From the NCBI RefSeq assembly GCF_900167225.1, contig NZ_FUXH01000004.1, positions 62,001 to 126,000 of the forward strand: a stretch of DNA of 64,000 bases, written 5' to 3'. Of this stretch, positions 35,632 to 45,056 are shown one piece after another; position 1 is the first letter of the stretch, and every line of letters begins with the position of its first letter. The notes under the pieces were generated by a model, which was not told where the DNA came from, made no database searches, and worked only from the letters and a program-made list of their open reading frames with translations. The position numbers and the translations under genes were made by a program. Origin of the DNA: Porphyromonas crevioricanis. GTDB taxonomy: Bacteria > Bacteroidota > Bacteroidia > Bacteroidales > Porphyromonadaceae.

Positions 35632-36378
35632 CTAGGTAAGCAAGATATTGGTCAGCAACACATCGAAGAGTAATATTAATACACTAGTACTAACCACTGC
35701 ATCTGTACTGGCTTTTCCAACCCCCAAGGCTCCTCCCTTTACTGTATACCCGAAAAAGCTCGCCACGGAACTGATTATGAAAGCGTATACCACAGACTTA
35801 ATAATAGAGTAGAGCACAAAAATAGGATTGAAGAATAACTGCAAACCAAATTCAAAGTCACTTGGTGAAAGATTATCCACAAGTCCACAAGCCAAATATC
35901 CCCCTATAATTCCCATTCCCATGCTGATTATAGACAACACCGGGATAAATAGCATCAATCCTAATATCTTGGGCAGAATAAGAAAATTGGCGGAATTGAT
36001 GCCCATAATTTCCATTGCATCAACCTGTTCTGTCACACGCATCGTGCCAAGCTCACTGGCTATATTCGAACCAACCTTCCCTGCCAATATGAGACACATG
36101 ATAGAAGAAGAAAACTCCAACAATATGATCTCTCGAGTAGAATAACCTATGGTGAAACGAGGGATAAGAGGAGAAGTCATGTTAATAGACAGCTGAATAG
36201 TAATTACAGTGCCTATGAAGAAAGAGATGATCACAACAATCCACACCGAATCGACACCAAGCTTATATATCTCACGTATCAATTGTCGGAAAAACATACT
36301 CCACCTGCGAGGCAAAGCAAAAGTGCGCCCCATTAGGATGGTATACTCTCCTATTTGTTGTAATGCTTTCTGTCTCAT
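35632..36378 (-). CDS. mlaE: MlaE-type ABC permease
   Basis: This inner-membrane permease of 248 residues has about five helices and the MlaE signature block EFSSSIMCLILAGKVGSNIASELGTM followed by VTEQVDAMEIMG. It works with the ATPase 60 bases downstream. The start MRQKALQQIGEYTILMGR at 36378 fits family N-termini. A longer frame starting with TTG at 36414 would begin inside the -33 element and is rejected. The promoter at 36384-36415 predicts an mRNA start only a few bases before this ATG, so the transcript may be leaderless. Confidence 0.9.
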   Translation of the reverse strand: MRQKALQQIGEYTILMGRTFALPRRWSMFFRQLIREIYKLGVDSVWIVVIISFFIGTVITIQLSINMTSPLIPRFTIGYSTREIILLEFSSSIMCLILAGKVGSNIASELGTMRVTEQVDAMEIMGINSANFLILPKILGLMLFIPVLSIISMGMGIIGGYLACGLVDNLSPSDFEFGLQLFFNPIFVLYSIIKSVVYAFIISSVASFFGYTVKGGALGVGKASTDAVVSTSVLILLFDVLLTNILLT

Positions 36379-36383
36379 AGGCG

Positions 36384-36415
36384 CAAAGGTAGTACTATTA
36401 GGAGTGTTTGACAAA
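36384..36415 (-). promoter_or_regulatory. Consensus promoter giving a near-leaderless mlaE mRNA
   Basis: On the minus strand TTTG (36412-36415), a 20-base spacer and TACCTTTG (36384-36391) match the full consensus. Only five bases separate the -7 box from the ATG at 36378, leaving no room for a ribosome binding site. Confidence 0.8.
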
Positions 36416-36524
36416 GAGCAGAAGACAGCTCAAGAGTTCTTTTCTTGGGTCTTTTGTGGTAGAAACAATCAGGAAAAGAAGTGTCGAGAGAAGCACCTTC
36501 GACTTGTTTTTACAAACAAACACA

Positions 36525-36560
36525 CAAAAGGCTGTCCCCACGAAAAGAGAGGGACAGCCT
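36525..36560 (-). terminator. Terminator after HU gene
   Basis: Arms AGGCTGTCCC (36529-36538) and GGGACAGCCT (36551-36560) pair perfectly; on the minus strand the hairpin is followed by TTTTGTG. It lies 26 bases after the HU stop. Confidence 0.88.
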
Positions 36561-36586
36561 CCTGTGCTTATGCATGCGTAATTTTC

Positions 36587-36850
36587 TTACAGCTTAAGCC
36601 CGGCACCCGGCTTAAATTTAGCAACCTTGCGAGCCTTGATTATGATAGGCTTCTTCGTGGCAGGGTTAATACCCTTGCGCTCAGCCTTATCTACAACGGA
36701 GAATGTACCAAAGCCCAGAAGAGAGATCTTCAAGCCTTTGCGGAGACTTTCGATAAGAACTTCGATAAAGGCATTCACAGCCTTCAAGGCGTCACCTTTC
36801 TTAAGGCCGGACTTTTCTGCTACGGCAGCAACGAATTCACTTTTGTTCAT
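36587..36850 (-). CDS. HU family DNA-binding protein
   Basis: This 87-residue nucleoid protein bends DNA as a dimer. It has the helical N-terminus MNKSEFVAAVAEKSGLKKGD, the central KISLLGFGTFSVVDKAERKGINP, and the C-terminal arm sequence KKPIIIKARKVAKFKPGAGLK. The proline at the arm tip is conserved in GINPATKK. The start at 36850 is canonical, and upstream in-frame codons cross the promoter. It is monocistronic with its own promoter and terminator. Confidence 0.95.
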   Translation of the reverse strand: MNKSEFVAAVAEKSGLKKGDALKAVNAFIEVLIESLRKGLKISLLGFGTFSVVDKAERKGINPATKKPIIIKARKVAKFKPGAGLKL

Positions 36851-36974
36851 ACGTTTTACTTGTTGTAATATTAGACATCTATTTATTCCTCTTGTCAAAA
36901 AACGGCTCACTCTCCCAACGGATTTCTCCTCTAAGTTTCTGATCCAAAGAACCTCCGATGGATAGCTAACACCC

Positions 36975-37005
36975 CAAAAGTACATAATTTTCGTTTGCAT
37001 ACAAA
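36975..37005 (-). promoter_or_regulatory. Promoter of HU gene
   Basis: On the minus strand TTTG (37002-37005), a 19-base spacer and TACTTTTG (36975-36982) fit the consensus. The predicted leader is about 120 bases, long for such a short gene. Confidence 0.75.
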
Positions 37006-37554
37006 TTCATGACAATTTATTTTCTCTCATATATATTCCCCTCTCTGGATGCAACGATAACTTAAGAATGGAAAATGGAGAAGAAAAGATAGAGCAATGC
37101 TTGCTAAGAAGGCTTCGAGTACTTATAAACAACACAGCAAAAAGAACTTGAGCTTGTTGCACAATACAACATTCGCCACCTAATTGGGGCTGCGGTTATA
37201 TAGATGAGAGAAAGATCTCCGCTTTAGCCTTACCCTTATTTTACACATCCATTCTAAAATGTATTAACTAAGGTCATGCCAGAATGTCTGTTTTGATATA
37301 ACATCTGGAAACTTATGCTGTATTTTCAATTTGTTTCTTCTCTATTCTCTATCTATCTCCCCTCTCAAAAGCAACCTCCATTTAGAAACTATTGGATAGC
37401 ACGGTATTCGCTGTATTTTTTTTCGATGTCTGAGTTTGGTCGTATATGACAAGTATGCCTATCTTCTCAATCTCAATACCTTCAAGATTACTACTCTCTA
37501 CAAAGTGTAATAAAAGGCAAGTTTAATTGTCATTTTGGAGCCTGTGCGAAGAAC
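37006..37554. other. Gene-free stretch, nothing recognised
   Basis: About 550 bases separate the HU promoter from the end of the CorC-like gene. I see no ORF with protein character, no tRNA and no strong terminator hairpin. It could hide a small RNA or a decayed gene, but nothing in the sequence supports either. Confidence 0.5.
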
Positions 37555-38826
37555 TTATCTATCCTCTATTTTGTCTTCTACAGTCATTTTGACCAGCACA
37601 ATCTTTGTGCTGGTAGAATGCAGCACATCAAAGCGGTATGGAGCAATTGTTACCGACTGGCCATTGCTTGGTATATGTTGATAATGGTAGAGTATAAATC
37701 CGGCTATTGTGAGATATTCTTCGCTCTCGGGAAGCTGTAGATCAAACTGCTCATTGATGTCATCGATCTCCATACGACCACTGAAAACATAGGTATGCTC
37801 AGAAATCTGTTTAGACACTAATTTTCGTCTGTCGTGTTCATCTTCTATATCTCCAAATATCTCTTCTACAATATCTTCGAGAGTCACCATGCCAGAAGTG
37901 CCTCCTAGCTCATCTATTACAATAGCTATGCTTCTATTGCGCTGCATTAACTGCTTCATGAGTTTATTGGCATACATACTTTCCGGAACAAAGAGAGTTG
38001 GAACAACCCGCTTTTGCCAAGGATCAGGCTGAAACATCTCTGATGAATGGATATAACCGACCACATCATCGATATTTTCCTTATAAACGATAAGTTTCGA
38101 AAGGCCAGAAGAAGAGAATTTTTCTTCGAGAAGAGATTTATCCGCCCCAAGCTCCACTGCTACCATCTCATTACGAGGAACCATACAATAGCGTACCTGT
38201 ACCTTAGAGAAGTCCAGAGCATTCTGTAGAATTTTAACTTCTGTATTGAGATCTCCGTCTCGATCATCCTCTATGTTTTCAGATAGATAATGATCCAAAT
38301 CTGCTGTTGAGAAGCCAGACAAAACGCCCTCAGAAGAAACACCCGAACGTCCACCCACGAGTAGGAAAAACAATTTTGTGAGTAGAGTACATAGCTTAGT
38401 GATAGGGAAAAGCAATATATAGAAGAGAGAAACAGGCAGGGCGAATAATGTCATCATTTGGTTCGATTTTTGCCGAAACAAAACTTTAGGCAAAAACTCA
38501 CCGGTAACGAGGATGAGCATAGTGGATAGTAAAGACTGCAGCAGAAGGACTAAAGCATCATTGGTTGAGACATACAACCTGATAGGAGTTTCGAGCAGTT
38601 GAGCCATTAGCAAGCCATAGACGACAAGCACTACATTGTTACCCACCAATAGAGTTGTCACAAACTCATCTGGTTTTCTGAACAATAGCCCCAGAATATA
38701 CCCCACAAATCCATGTTCCTTGCGATCGATTTCCAATCGCAACTTATCCGAAGAGACGAAAGCGATCTCCATGCCGGAGAAAAATCCGGAAAGGAGTAGG
38801 GTTATGATGATGCCGATATAAATCAT
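37555..38826 (-). CDS. CNNM/CorC (HlyC) family transporter-like protein
   Basis: The 423-residue protein has an N-terminal DUF21 membrane domain (SGFFSGMEIAFVSSDKLRLE, several helices to about residue 160), a CBS pair (VRYCMVPRNEMVAV... and IDELGGTSGMVTLEDIVEEIFGDI), and a C-terminal CorC_HlyC domain with GRMEIDDINEQFDL. Such proteins are linked to magnesium or cobalt efflux; the Bacteroidota relative GldE was named in gliding studies. It ends a minus-strand run from coaX through lptC, a conserved order in Bacteroidales. Confidence 0.88.
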   Translation of the reverse strand: MIYIGIIITLLLSGFFSGMEIAFVSSDKLRLEIDRKEHGFVGYILGLLFRKPDEFVTTLLVGNNVVLVVYGLLMAQLLETPIRLYVSTNDALVLLLQSLLSTMLILVTGEFLPKVLFRQKSNQMMTLFALPVSLFYILLFPITKLCTLLTKLFFLLVGGRSGVSSEGVLSGFSTADLDHYLSENIEDDRDGDLNTEVKILQNALDFSKVQVRYCMVPRNEMVAVELGADKSLLEEKFSSSGLSKLIVYKENIDDVVGYIHSSEMFQPDPWQKRVVPTLFVPESMYANKLMKQLMQRNRSIAIVIDELGGTSGMVTLEDIVEEIFGDIEDEHDRRKLVSKQISEHTYVFSGRMEIDDINEQFDLQLPESEEYLTIAGFILYHYQHIPSNGQSVTIAPYRFDVLHSTSTKIVLVKMTVEDKIEDR

Positions 38827-38850
38827 TTTGAATTAACCTGAGGATACAGA

Positions 38851-39489
38851 CTAAGGCTTTTCCAATGGGTTCTTCTCCTCTTCTTTTTCTTTTGAATCCT
38901 CTTCTGGCTCTTGATAATCAACTTCTGCAGAGCTATTCACAAAAGAATAAGAACTAAGGTCTTGATTGGCTTCAAAAGACTGTCCGCGTAATACTCTGTC
39001 TGGAGCTTTGATATATACCGAATCAGGAGAATAAACCCGGGCATTGCGACTATCCCAAAACATCCGAGGAGCATAGAAATCTACTCCGGACATATTGCGA
39101 ATATGTACATGTCCAACCAACTCCCACAACTCTTCTGAGGTATAGTTATAAGCTGTATCGGACGATACTTTGGCTATGGGTCTTTTGAGCGAATCGAATC
39201 GCTCAAAATAAATTCCCTGAGGGAAATACCAGTGAGGACGTTCTCCCTTGTCGTAGATACGCCATTCCTTCGCGTCCAATTTGTATTGGGTGAGTCCAGA
39301 GTCTGACACCAGTGTATGAACGTCATATGTACACATCATATACACTGTATCTAGTAACAAGTCTTGCTTACTCATCTCCAACTTACTGCCACCGCATCCG
39401 GGCAACAGAACAGACGCAACAAGCACTGCCCAAGTTACAAGAACTGGAGCAGTGCCTTTATATTTGAACGAATATCGTTGGTATTGCAT
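38851..39489 (-). CDS. lptC: LPS export protein LptC
   Basis: LptC bridges the LPS transporter in the inner membrane to the periplasmic LptA filament. The 212-residue protein has an N-terminal hydrophobic segment (VLVTWAVLVASVLLPGCGGS, resembling a lipoprotein signal with Cys) and a beta-jellyroll with the pattern YKLDAKEWRIYDKGERPHW, FPQGIYFERFD and VSSDTAYNY. The tail is Glu/Lys-rich. It is slightly longer than E. coli LptC, as usual in Bacteroidota. It is followed 24 bases later by the CorC-like gene. Confidence 0.86.
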   Translation of the reverse strand: MQYQRYSFKYKGTAPVLVTWAVLVASVLLPGCGGSKLEMSKQDLLLDTVYMMCTYDVHTLVSDSGLTQYKLDAKEWRIYDKGERPHWYFPQGIYFERFDSLKRPIAKVSSDTAYNYTSEELWELVGHVHIRNMSGVDFYAPRMFWDSRNARVYSPDSVYIKAPDRVLRGQSFEANQDLSSYSFVNSSAEVDYQEPEEDSKEKEEEKNPLEKP

Positions 39490-39544
39490 TTATATAGGAT
39501 CACTTCCCGAAGAAGAGAAAAAAACCTCCCGTACGGAAAGATTC

Positions 39545-40900
39545 TTAGCGTATCACCACGGATTCGCCTATCCATCCACCGATATAGAAACTCTTTCCTT
39601 TTTCCAATTCAGGGTGCATGAATATGTCTGCAGCTGAGGGCAAGTATTGTCTGTATTGCCCAATCAGGCTGGCAGCCTTGGATGCCACACCCTGATCCAT
39701 TTGGCGTGCACGTTCGAGCTTTTCTATAGCCAAGTAATAGACGCAGCGCTGTTTGAGTCTATCATCAGGGAAGAGACTGGAAGCGGAACTTGCAATCATC
39801 TGTCCGATATTCAACATTGCCTCTCCCATATTGGGGTCTTCGGCCATTGCCTTGTTGAAGAACTGACGAGCTTGCCCATAGCTACGCTGGTTCATATAGA
39901 TGACTCCTATTGTGTAATTGCATGAAGCACGCATTTTGGAGGTCTTGGCCAAAGAGATCGCCTGCTGCAAGTAGTTTACGGCCTCAGTTGTATTCTTGTT
40001 GTCCAAGGCTTCCTTTGCCAATCCCATGGCTGCCTCTGCTGTAGGTTTAATCTCAAAGAGACTTTTGCTGGCCTTGATATACAGAGGAGAGTTTTCACAG
40101 CCCGAGATGCTCATCATAGACAACATCCCGGATAAGAAATCAGCATCTTTTTTCGACTCTTCATAGCGACCTGCATAGATTTTCTCCATCATCTCGCAAC
40201 TGGCAAGTCCACTCTTGGCAAAAAGGTTCTCCATCGGATTTTTCAACGCCAGAATAGCCTGTTGTTGAGCTTCATCCGCTGTTTCCAACTGTTTGTCCAG
40301 AATATCATTTCCTCTCACAAAGTCTCTTATATAGGGCTCATACCAGGCCTTATCTTTTATGGCTTTGTTCAGGGAAGAGAAGACGAAATAGTACACCGTT
40401 TGAGGATCAGTCTGTTCCTTGTATTTGTCTACCACAGGGAGAGTCCAGCGATATATTTGATCATAATCTACTTGCTCTCCCATCAGAACAATGTAGTCCG
40501 TTATTCGAGATGCCGTGATCCAATCTTCTCCATATTTTCTATCACTGCCAAAGTATTTGATGCGATCGTCATACAGTCGCATCAGTTTGTCGATGATCAG
40601 CTTCTTCTTGGTTGGGTCTGTTTCTTGTTCAAACTGCCATTTGTAGATCTTAACACCATAGAGGTATATACTTTTGGTAGATCCTGGACACTCCTCGTAG
40701 GCTTTTTGCCAAAATTCCACAGCGTCCTTCATTGCCCCCCCTTTGATATAGGAGGTAAAGAGGCTTATGTTTTGCAGACAGCGGACACTATCCTCCCCTT
40801 TGCCATAAGGAGTGCCGGAAGCTACTCCTGTTTGAGCCGAAGCAGCTACTGCGCCCGAAAACATAAGGGCAGCAGTAAGGAAAACCTTGATTGCTTTCAT
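39545..40900 (-). CDS. Periplasmic tetratricopeptide-repeat protein
   Basis: The 451-residue protein starts with a Sec signal peptide (MKAIKVFLTAALMFSGAVAASAQ), so it is exported. TPR-like helix pairs are visible, for example AVNYLQQAISLAKTSKMRASC, YTIGVIYMNQRSYGQARQFFNKAM and EAMLNIGQMIA, toward the C-terminus (residues about 310-390). TPRs mediate protein contacts, so a role in outer-membrane assembly or secretion is plausible. The gene lies between the barrel protein and lptC, as in other Bacteroidales. Confidence 0.82.
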   Translation of the reverse strand: MKAIKVFLTAALMFSGAVAASAQTGVASGTPYGKGEDSVRCLQNISLFTSYIKGGAMKDAVEFWQKAYEECPGSTKSIYLYGVKIYKWQFEQETDPTKKKLIIDKLMRLYDDRIKYFGSDRKYGEDWITASRITDYIVLMGEQVDYDQIYRWTLPVVDKYKEQTDPQTVYYFVFSSLNKAIKDKAWYEPYIRDFVRGNDILDKQLETADEAQQQAILALKNPMENLFAKSGLASCEMMEKIYAGRYEESKKDADFLSGMLSMMSISGCENSPLYIKASKSLFEIKPTAEAAMGLAKEALDNKNTTEAVNYLQQAISLAKTSKMRASCNYTIGVIYMNQRSYGQARQFFNKAMAEDPNMGEAMLNIGQMIASSASSLFPDDRLKQRCVYYLAIEKLERARQMDQGVASKAASLIGQYRQYLPSAADIFMHPELEKGKSFYIGGWIGESVVIR

Positions 40901-40974
40901 AACTATCGGATAATTTTTTGTGCTTTTATTTCTTTGATTCTATTCTTTGCTAATGCGATTATGCCCCGAGAAGA

Positions 40975-42291
40975 TCAATTCAATTTAAGCTTTCGGAACC
41001 ACCCCTCATTGAATGTCAACCCCAATGTCAAACGCAAGCTATGTTCGGAGATCATATCCTTATTGGTTGGGATTAGTCGATCATATTCCAGACTCATCTG
41101 CACAAAAGAGCGGCGATCCACAAGAGGGAAGGCTATTCCGGCAGAAAGTCCGAGCTGGTGATATCCTTCAGCTCCCTTGGTAGTGGGAAGTTTAAGGTAA
41201 GAATTGCCCAAACTGAGCCCTGCACGATAGCGCAGTTGCTTGGTGGAATGTATCTCTTCGGCATTGGGTATATATTGTCCTCCAATAGCTATTCGCCATT
41301 GATCCTGGTATTCACACTGTGACTTATAAAAAGAGGCATCACTCCATCGTCCATACTGCAGATCCACTCCGGCTATCAGGCGTGGCGAAAAATCCACGCT
41401 TACTCCTAATCCATACATTTCAGGAGCTGTATAAAGCCCTGTGCCACGAACTGTATCACCATGCAAATGCTCTACTATCTGCTGATTTGAGATCAAGAAT
41501 TGCTCTGTAAAAAGCTTACTCTTGAATTTGACAGAGGTATCGTATGTCGCCCCAAATACGATTCGTCTGCGATTAGCAAGCTGCCAAGCATACTGCAGTC
41601 CGATTTTCCCCCTCAAGGCATCCAACTCAAGACGAGAACTGATCGTGGGATCCAAGGCTGTGCCAACCGAATAGGAAACACGACGACTATGATTGTAGGT
41701 GCCGAACAAATAGCTAAAGTTTGCTCCCACAGAGAGACCCTCAATCGGCTCTATTGCAGCTCCTATATACAAGTTGTTCAGGTTACCGGTTCCCTGGTAA
41801 ATACGGGTATAATTTTGTTTGTCCAGCCCTTCAATTGGCTGCACACTTCCGTATTGATAACCGGCTGTAGCCAAAGGCAGTATTCCAAGACTTACTCCGG
41901 CATACTTGGTCACAGGGAAAAGCATTGTAGCATACTCGAAATTCCCAAGTTTGCGAGTACTGGAGTGCGAGCCTTCTTTGGCCCAATAGAATCCTGCAGA
42001 TGCACCCAAATCGAAGATAAAGGTCAACGAGTCCACTGCTGAATAAGAAGCTGGATTCATTGGATTAACAGCCCGAGCATCTCTTATGCCGATACCCAAA
42101 CCACCCATCCCTCGATTGGAAGCGTGTCCACTTGGGTCGAACCGTCCCAGCCCGAAACGGGTGTAGGGAGATTCCGAACTGTTACTTTGGGCCGACAAAG
42201 AGGCACAAACCAATAGTCCAGCTAATAAACACGTTGCCGGAAACACGGCTTTGGCAAATTGCCCTATTGTCTGTTCTATTATTCTGTACAT
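40975..42291 (-). CDS. Outer-membrane beta-barrel protein
   Basis: The protein of about 438 residues has a signal peptide (AVFPATCLLAGLLVCASLSAQ) and many amphipathic strands ending in aromatic residues. The mature start ESPYTRFGLGRFDPSGHASNRGMGGLGIGI is typical of a Bacteroidota FadL/PorV-like family. The last strand LRLTLGLTFNEGWFRKLKLN fits a barrel terminus. The cargo is unknown. I place the start at 42291; an in-frame codon at 42318 is also possible. Either start overlaps the end of coaX. Confidence 0.8.
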   Translation of the reverse strand: MYRIIEQTIGQFAKAVFPATCLLAGLLVCASLSAQSNSSESPYTRFGLGRFDPSGHASNRGMGGLGIGIRDARAVNPMNPASYSAVDSLTFIFDLGASAGFYWAKEGSHSSTRKLGNFEYATMLFPVTKYAGVSLGILPLATAGYQYGSVQPIEGLDKQNYTRIYQGTGNLNNLYIGAAIEPIEGLSVGANFSYLFGTYNHSRRVSYSVGTALDPTISSRLELDALRGKIGLQYAWQLANRRRIVFGATYDTSVKFKSKLFTEQFLISNQQIVEHLHGDTVRGTGLYTAPEMYGLGVSVDFSPRLIAGVDLQYGRWSDASFYKSQCEYQDQWRIAIGGQYIPNAEEIHSTKQLRYRAGLSLGNSYLKLPTTKGAEGYHQLGLSAGIAFPLVDRRSFVQMSLEYDRLIPTNKDMISEHSLRLTLGLTFNEGWFRKLKLN

Positions 42292-43034
42292 TCCCGTATT
42301 TGGTAGTCTAATATGCAACTGAGACCTCGTAAAACGAGATCGTCAGCTACAAAGGTCTGATATTTTAGCTTTGTCTCAAAATAGGAAGCAGCTCCACCTG
42401 TAAGTAGCACTCTTATCTCTGGATGTTCTTGCCGCGCAGCCTCAATATACCCCTCCATCTCAAGTATGAGGCCTCTGACAACTCCCGCCATAATAGCTCC
42501 GGATGTATTGGTCCCCCATTGAGGAATGTTGTCCGATTCATGGATATGCACCAGGGGTAGACGTGCTGTATAGTGGTGCAACGAAGAAAATCTTACCTCC
42601 AACCCCGGAGATATATTTCCGCCGAGATACTTTCCTTGCGAAGAAATCCTTTCGTAGGTCACAGCCGTACCAGCATCTATCACAAGAATTTCCTCTTGAG
42701 GGAAAAGAGATCCGGCTCCGACCACGGCAGCAAGCCTATCAGCCCCCAAGGTTGTCCGATCGTAGTCTATCTCTATAGGGATAGGCATTTGATCGTTCAA
42801 TACATATAGGTTTTGGCAAAAGTGGCCTTTCAGATCCTCTAAGATTGGATCTTCTACTTGTGCCACAGAAGAGAAAATACAAGAGTGACAGAGCAGCTCT
42901 TCCGAAGAAAAGGTATTCTTTAGGCCGATGTAAGTCGAAGCCGACAGATGCCGAACTCCCACCAACTCCTGGTTCTCAAAGATTGCGACTTTGAGGTTGG
43001 TATTTCCCCTATCTATAATCAAACTGCGTTGCAT
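42279..43034 (-). CDS. coaX: Type III pantothenate kinase
   Basis: CoaX phosphorylates pantothenate, the first step to CoA, and needs a monovalent cation. The 251-residue protein has the ATP-binding IDRGNTNLKVAIF at the N-terminus (usual D-x-G-N-T), the catalytic region DRLAAVVGA with Asp, VIDAGTAVTYE, and GGNISPGLEVRFSSLHHYTARLP. GVVRGLILEMEGYIE and LTGG complete the fold. The barrel-protein start overlaps its end by 13 bases. A -7 element lies at 43077-43084. Confidence 0.94.
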   Translation of the reverse strand: MQRSLIIDRGNTNLKVAIFENQELVGVRHLSASTYIGLKNTFSSEELLCHSCIFSSVAQVEDPILEDLKGHFCQNLYVLNDQMPIPIEIDYDRTTLGADRLAAVVGAGSLFPQEEILVIDAGTAVTYERISSQGKYLGGNISPGLEVRFSSLHHYTARLPLVHIHESDNIPQWGTNTSGAIMAGVVRGLILEMEGYIEAARQEHPEIRVLLTGGAASYFETKLKYQTFVADDLVLRGLSCILDYQIRECTE

Positions 43035-43076
43035 CTACATTTATACACGGCTTGCTGTAAAAACTGCCAAGGGAAC

Positions 43077-43084
43077 CAAAGGTA
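43077..43084 (-). promoter_or_regulatory. -7 element TACCTTTG for coaX
   Basis: On the minus strand a perfect TAnnTTTG lies just past the gldH stop and predicts an mRNA start about 40 bases before coaX. The -33 region is poor. Confidence 0.5.
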
Positions 43085-43085
43085 A

Positions 43086-43619
43086 CTAATCTTCGTTATC
43101 CGATACATGGGGCGCATCCGGACATTGCCAAAAACGTATTCCCACTGCTTCCATACCGAGTAGAGCCACTTGTTGCAGTTGAGTCCGCAAAGACAAGCGA
43201 TAGATACCCGACAATTCAAAATATCTGCCATCGAAAAGAGGGACGGATAGTTCTCTCTGAGCCAATCCCTGCCCTTTCCAATGAAGAGGAGAAAAAGAGA
43301 AGGAGGGAGTGACACTATCAGCCCAAACAATCTTTTCTTTGAAGTCATGCAAAGAAGCCACAAGGGCTATATGGGTGTACTTGTAATCATTGTTATGTCT
43401 TAAGAGCAGCTCTGCCGAGTAGCTCTTGCTACAATCTGGAATCAACAGCTCAAAATCGTAGTTCTTACCGGCTTCCCAACGAGAACCTTCGATCTGCTGA
43501 AAGCGGATGTATTCTTGAGGCATAGGGTTATGCACACAAGAGAGCATCCATCCACCGAGACACAGTATTCCTAACAGCCTCCTCCCGATACGACACATAT
43601 CACCACCCGACCTGATCAA
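43086..43619 (-). CDS. gldH: Gliding-motility-type lipoprotein GldH
   Basis: The 177-residue protein has a lipoprotein signal ending LSC (GILCLGGWMLSCVHNP), then the GldH pattern WEAGKNYDFELLIPD, YSAELLLRHNNDYKYTHIAL and LSVPLFDGRYFELSGIYRLSLRTQL. GldH was found through gliding mutants of Flavobacterium, but the gene is also kept in non-gliding Bacteroidota, as probably here. The start is uncertain between 43619 and the ATG at 43598. It follows ricT by 27 bases, a conserved pairing. Confidence 0.87.
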   Translation of the reverse strand: MIRSGGDMCRIGRRLLGILCLGGWMLSCVHNPMPQEYIRFQQIEGSRWEAGKNYDFELLIPDCSKSYSAELLLRHNNDYKYTHIALVASLHDFKEKIVWADSVTPSFSFSPLHWKGQGLAQRELSVPLFDGRYFELSGIYRLSLRTQLQQVALLGMEAVGIRFWQCPDAPHVSDNED

Positions 43620-43646
43620 GATATTGTTCGCTAACGCAACTCTCCA

Positions 43647-45056
43647 TTAATTCCGCTGTCCATAGCGAGAATCGGATGGTACTGCTGCTGACTGTTCCGG
43701 TTTGCTCCCAGACATTGCGCCAATAGCTTCGCCTCCGACTTTTCTTACGGGCCGCCTGTTTCTTCCTCGTCTGTTATCCGCCATTCTCATTTGGGAGGGG
43801 AGATCGGCTTCAACCCGCTTGCTTGGTTCGAAAGATTTATTGGATTTTGGCTTTCCATTTGAGCGCACTTCGCTCGTCTCTTGTTCGGATTTCTGCGTAT
43901 CGTTTTTTGAAGTATCCAGATTGATAGAAGAATTATGACCCAAAGAAGAATCTTGTGGCTTATCTGTACGCTTACGTTTACGCTTGCGTTTGGCACTGTC
44001 AAAACGAGTGAGACTGTCATCCAAAATATCGGCAGAGGGTTGTTGTGCGGATTTCTGTTTGTTGTCGTTCTCCAGTGTTTTGGGGATCTCGCCTCGTTTG
44101 TTCTGATTCAAAATGGCAAATGCTCGTTCTGCTGGGATCGTAATCAAGTCCGAAGGATTATTCTTTTGTTTGGAATAAGAAATCTCACGCTTGAGAACGT
44201 CCGTCTTGAAGTGGTAGTAAGTACCTTCCTCAGTCTCCAGTGTGAGGTCTCGGTGTGGCAACCTACGTTTGGCTTCTGCGTACACATCGACCTCGTGATT
44301 GAGACAACACTTCAGTTTGGCACACTGACCGGTAAGTTTCTGCGGGTTCAGTGATAGATCTTGTAGTCGAGCGGCTGTGGTGCCAACAGAAACAAAGTTG
44401 TTCATCCAGGAAGAACAACACAAGGGTCGACCACAAGAACCAATTCCTCCGATGCGACCGGCTTCCTGACGGGCTCCTATCTGCTTCATTTCGATACGCA
44501 CCTTGAATGCATCGGCCAATACACGTATTAGTTGGCGAAAATCTACTCTACCGTCAGCGATGTAATAAAAAATGGCCTTCGTACCGTCTCCTTGGTACTC
44601 CACATCGCCGATTTTCATCTCCAAGCCCAATTCTTCTGCTATACGGCGAGAACGGATCATTGTGTCATATTCGTGTCTTTGAGCCTCTTTCTGTTTATCC
44701 AGATCGCTCTGCTCTGCCAACCTTAGGACAGATTTAGGCCCCATTCTCTGCGTGTCATGGCGATGACGACGCATGGCGGAGGCAACCAAAGGGCCGGTGA
44801 GTGTGATCATCCCCAAGTCGTAACCGGGAGAGGATTCTACCACCACCTTGTCTCCCTTACGCAGCTTCAGCTCAAAATTGTTAAGATAGTATCCCTTGCG
44901 AGTATTCTTAAATTGAACTTCTACATATTCTCCTCCCGATTCTGGAATATCATTCAGCCAATCGTATGTGTTAAGAGGTGCTTGGTGAGTATTTCGACAA
45001 CCCTCGGCTGTCATACCACGAGAGCTCTCGCCATTATTTCCTTGCTTGTAATCCAT
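43647..45056 (-). CDS. ricT: PSP1-domain iron-sulfur regulatory protein RicT-like
   Basis: The first 275 or so residues form the PSP1/RicT domain. The cysteine-rich blocks CGRPLCCSSW and CAKLKCCLNHE match the iron-sulfur-binding motif of RicT, which in Bacillus works with RicA and RicF in RNase Y-linked mRNA processing. The remaining 170 residues are Lys/Arg/Ser-rich and disordered (KRKRKRTDKP, RRGRNRRPVRK), suggesting RNA binding. At 469 residues it is longer than the Bacillus protein because of this tail. RicA and RicF partners are not in the window. It is followed by gldH. Confidence 0.85.
   Translation of the reverse strand: MDYKQGNNGESSRGMTAEGCRNTHQAPLNTYDWLNDIPESGGEYVEVQFKNTRKGYYLNNFELKLRKGDKVVVESSPGYDLGMITLTGPLVASAMRRHRHDTQRMGPKSVLRLAEQSDLDKQKEAQRHEYDTMIRSRRIAEELGLEMKIGDVEYQGDGTKAIFYYIADGRVDFRQLIRVLADAFKVRIEMKQIGARQEAGRIGGIGSCGRPLCCSSWMNNFVSVGTTAARLQDLSLNPQKLTGQCAKLKCCLNHEVDVYAEAKRRLPHRDLTLETEEGTYYHFKTDVLKREISYSKQKNNPSDLITIPAERAFAILNQNKRGEIPKTLENDNKQKSAQQPSADILDDSLTRFDSAKRKRKRKRTDKPQDSSLGHNSSINLDTSKNDTQKSEQETSEVRSNGKPKSNKSFEPSKRVEADLPSQMRMADNRRGRNRRPVRKVGGEAIGAMSGSKPEQSAAVPSDSRYGQRN

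Noticed and set aside
36378-36414. Longer start of mlaE with a TTG codon at 36414
   Set aside because: The codon lies in the -33 promoter element, so it would not be transcribed. The added residues also lack family support.
40262-41161. A 299-codon plus-strand open frame
   Set aside because: It lies antisense to the TPR and barrel genes, has no domain or signal pattern, and its translation is typical of a reverse-frame shadow.
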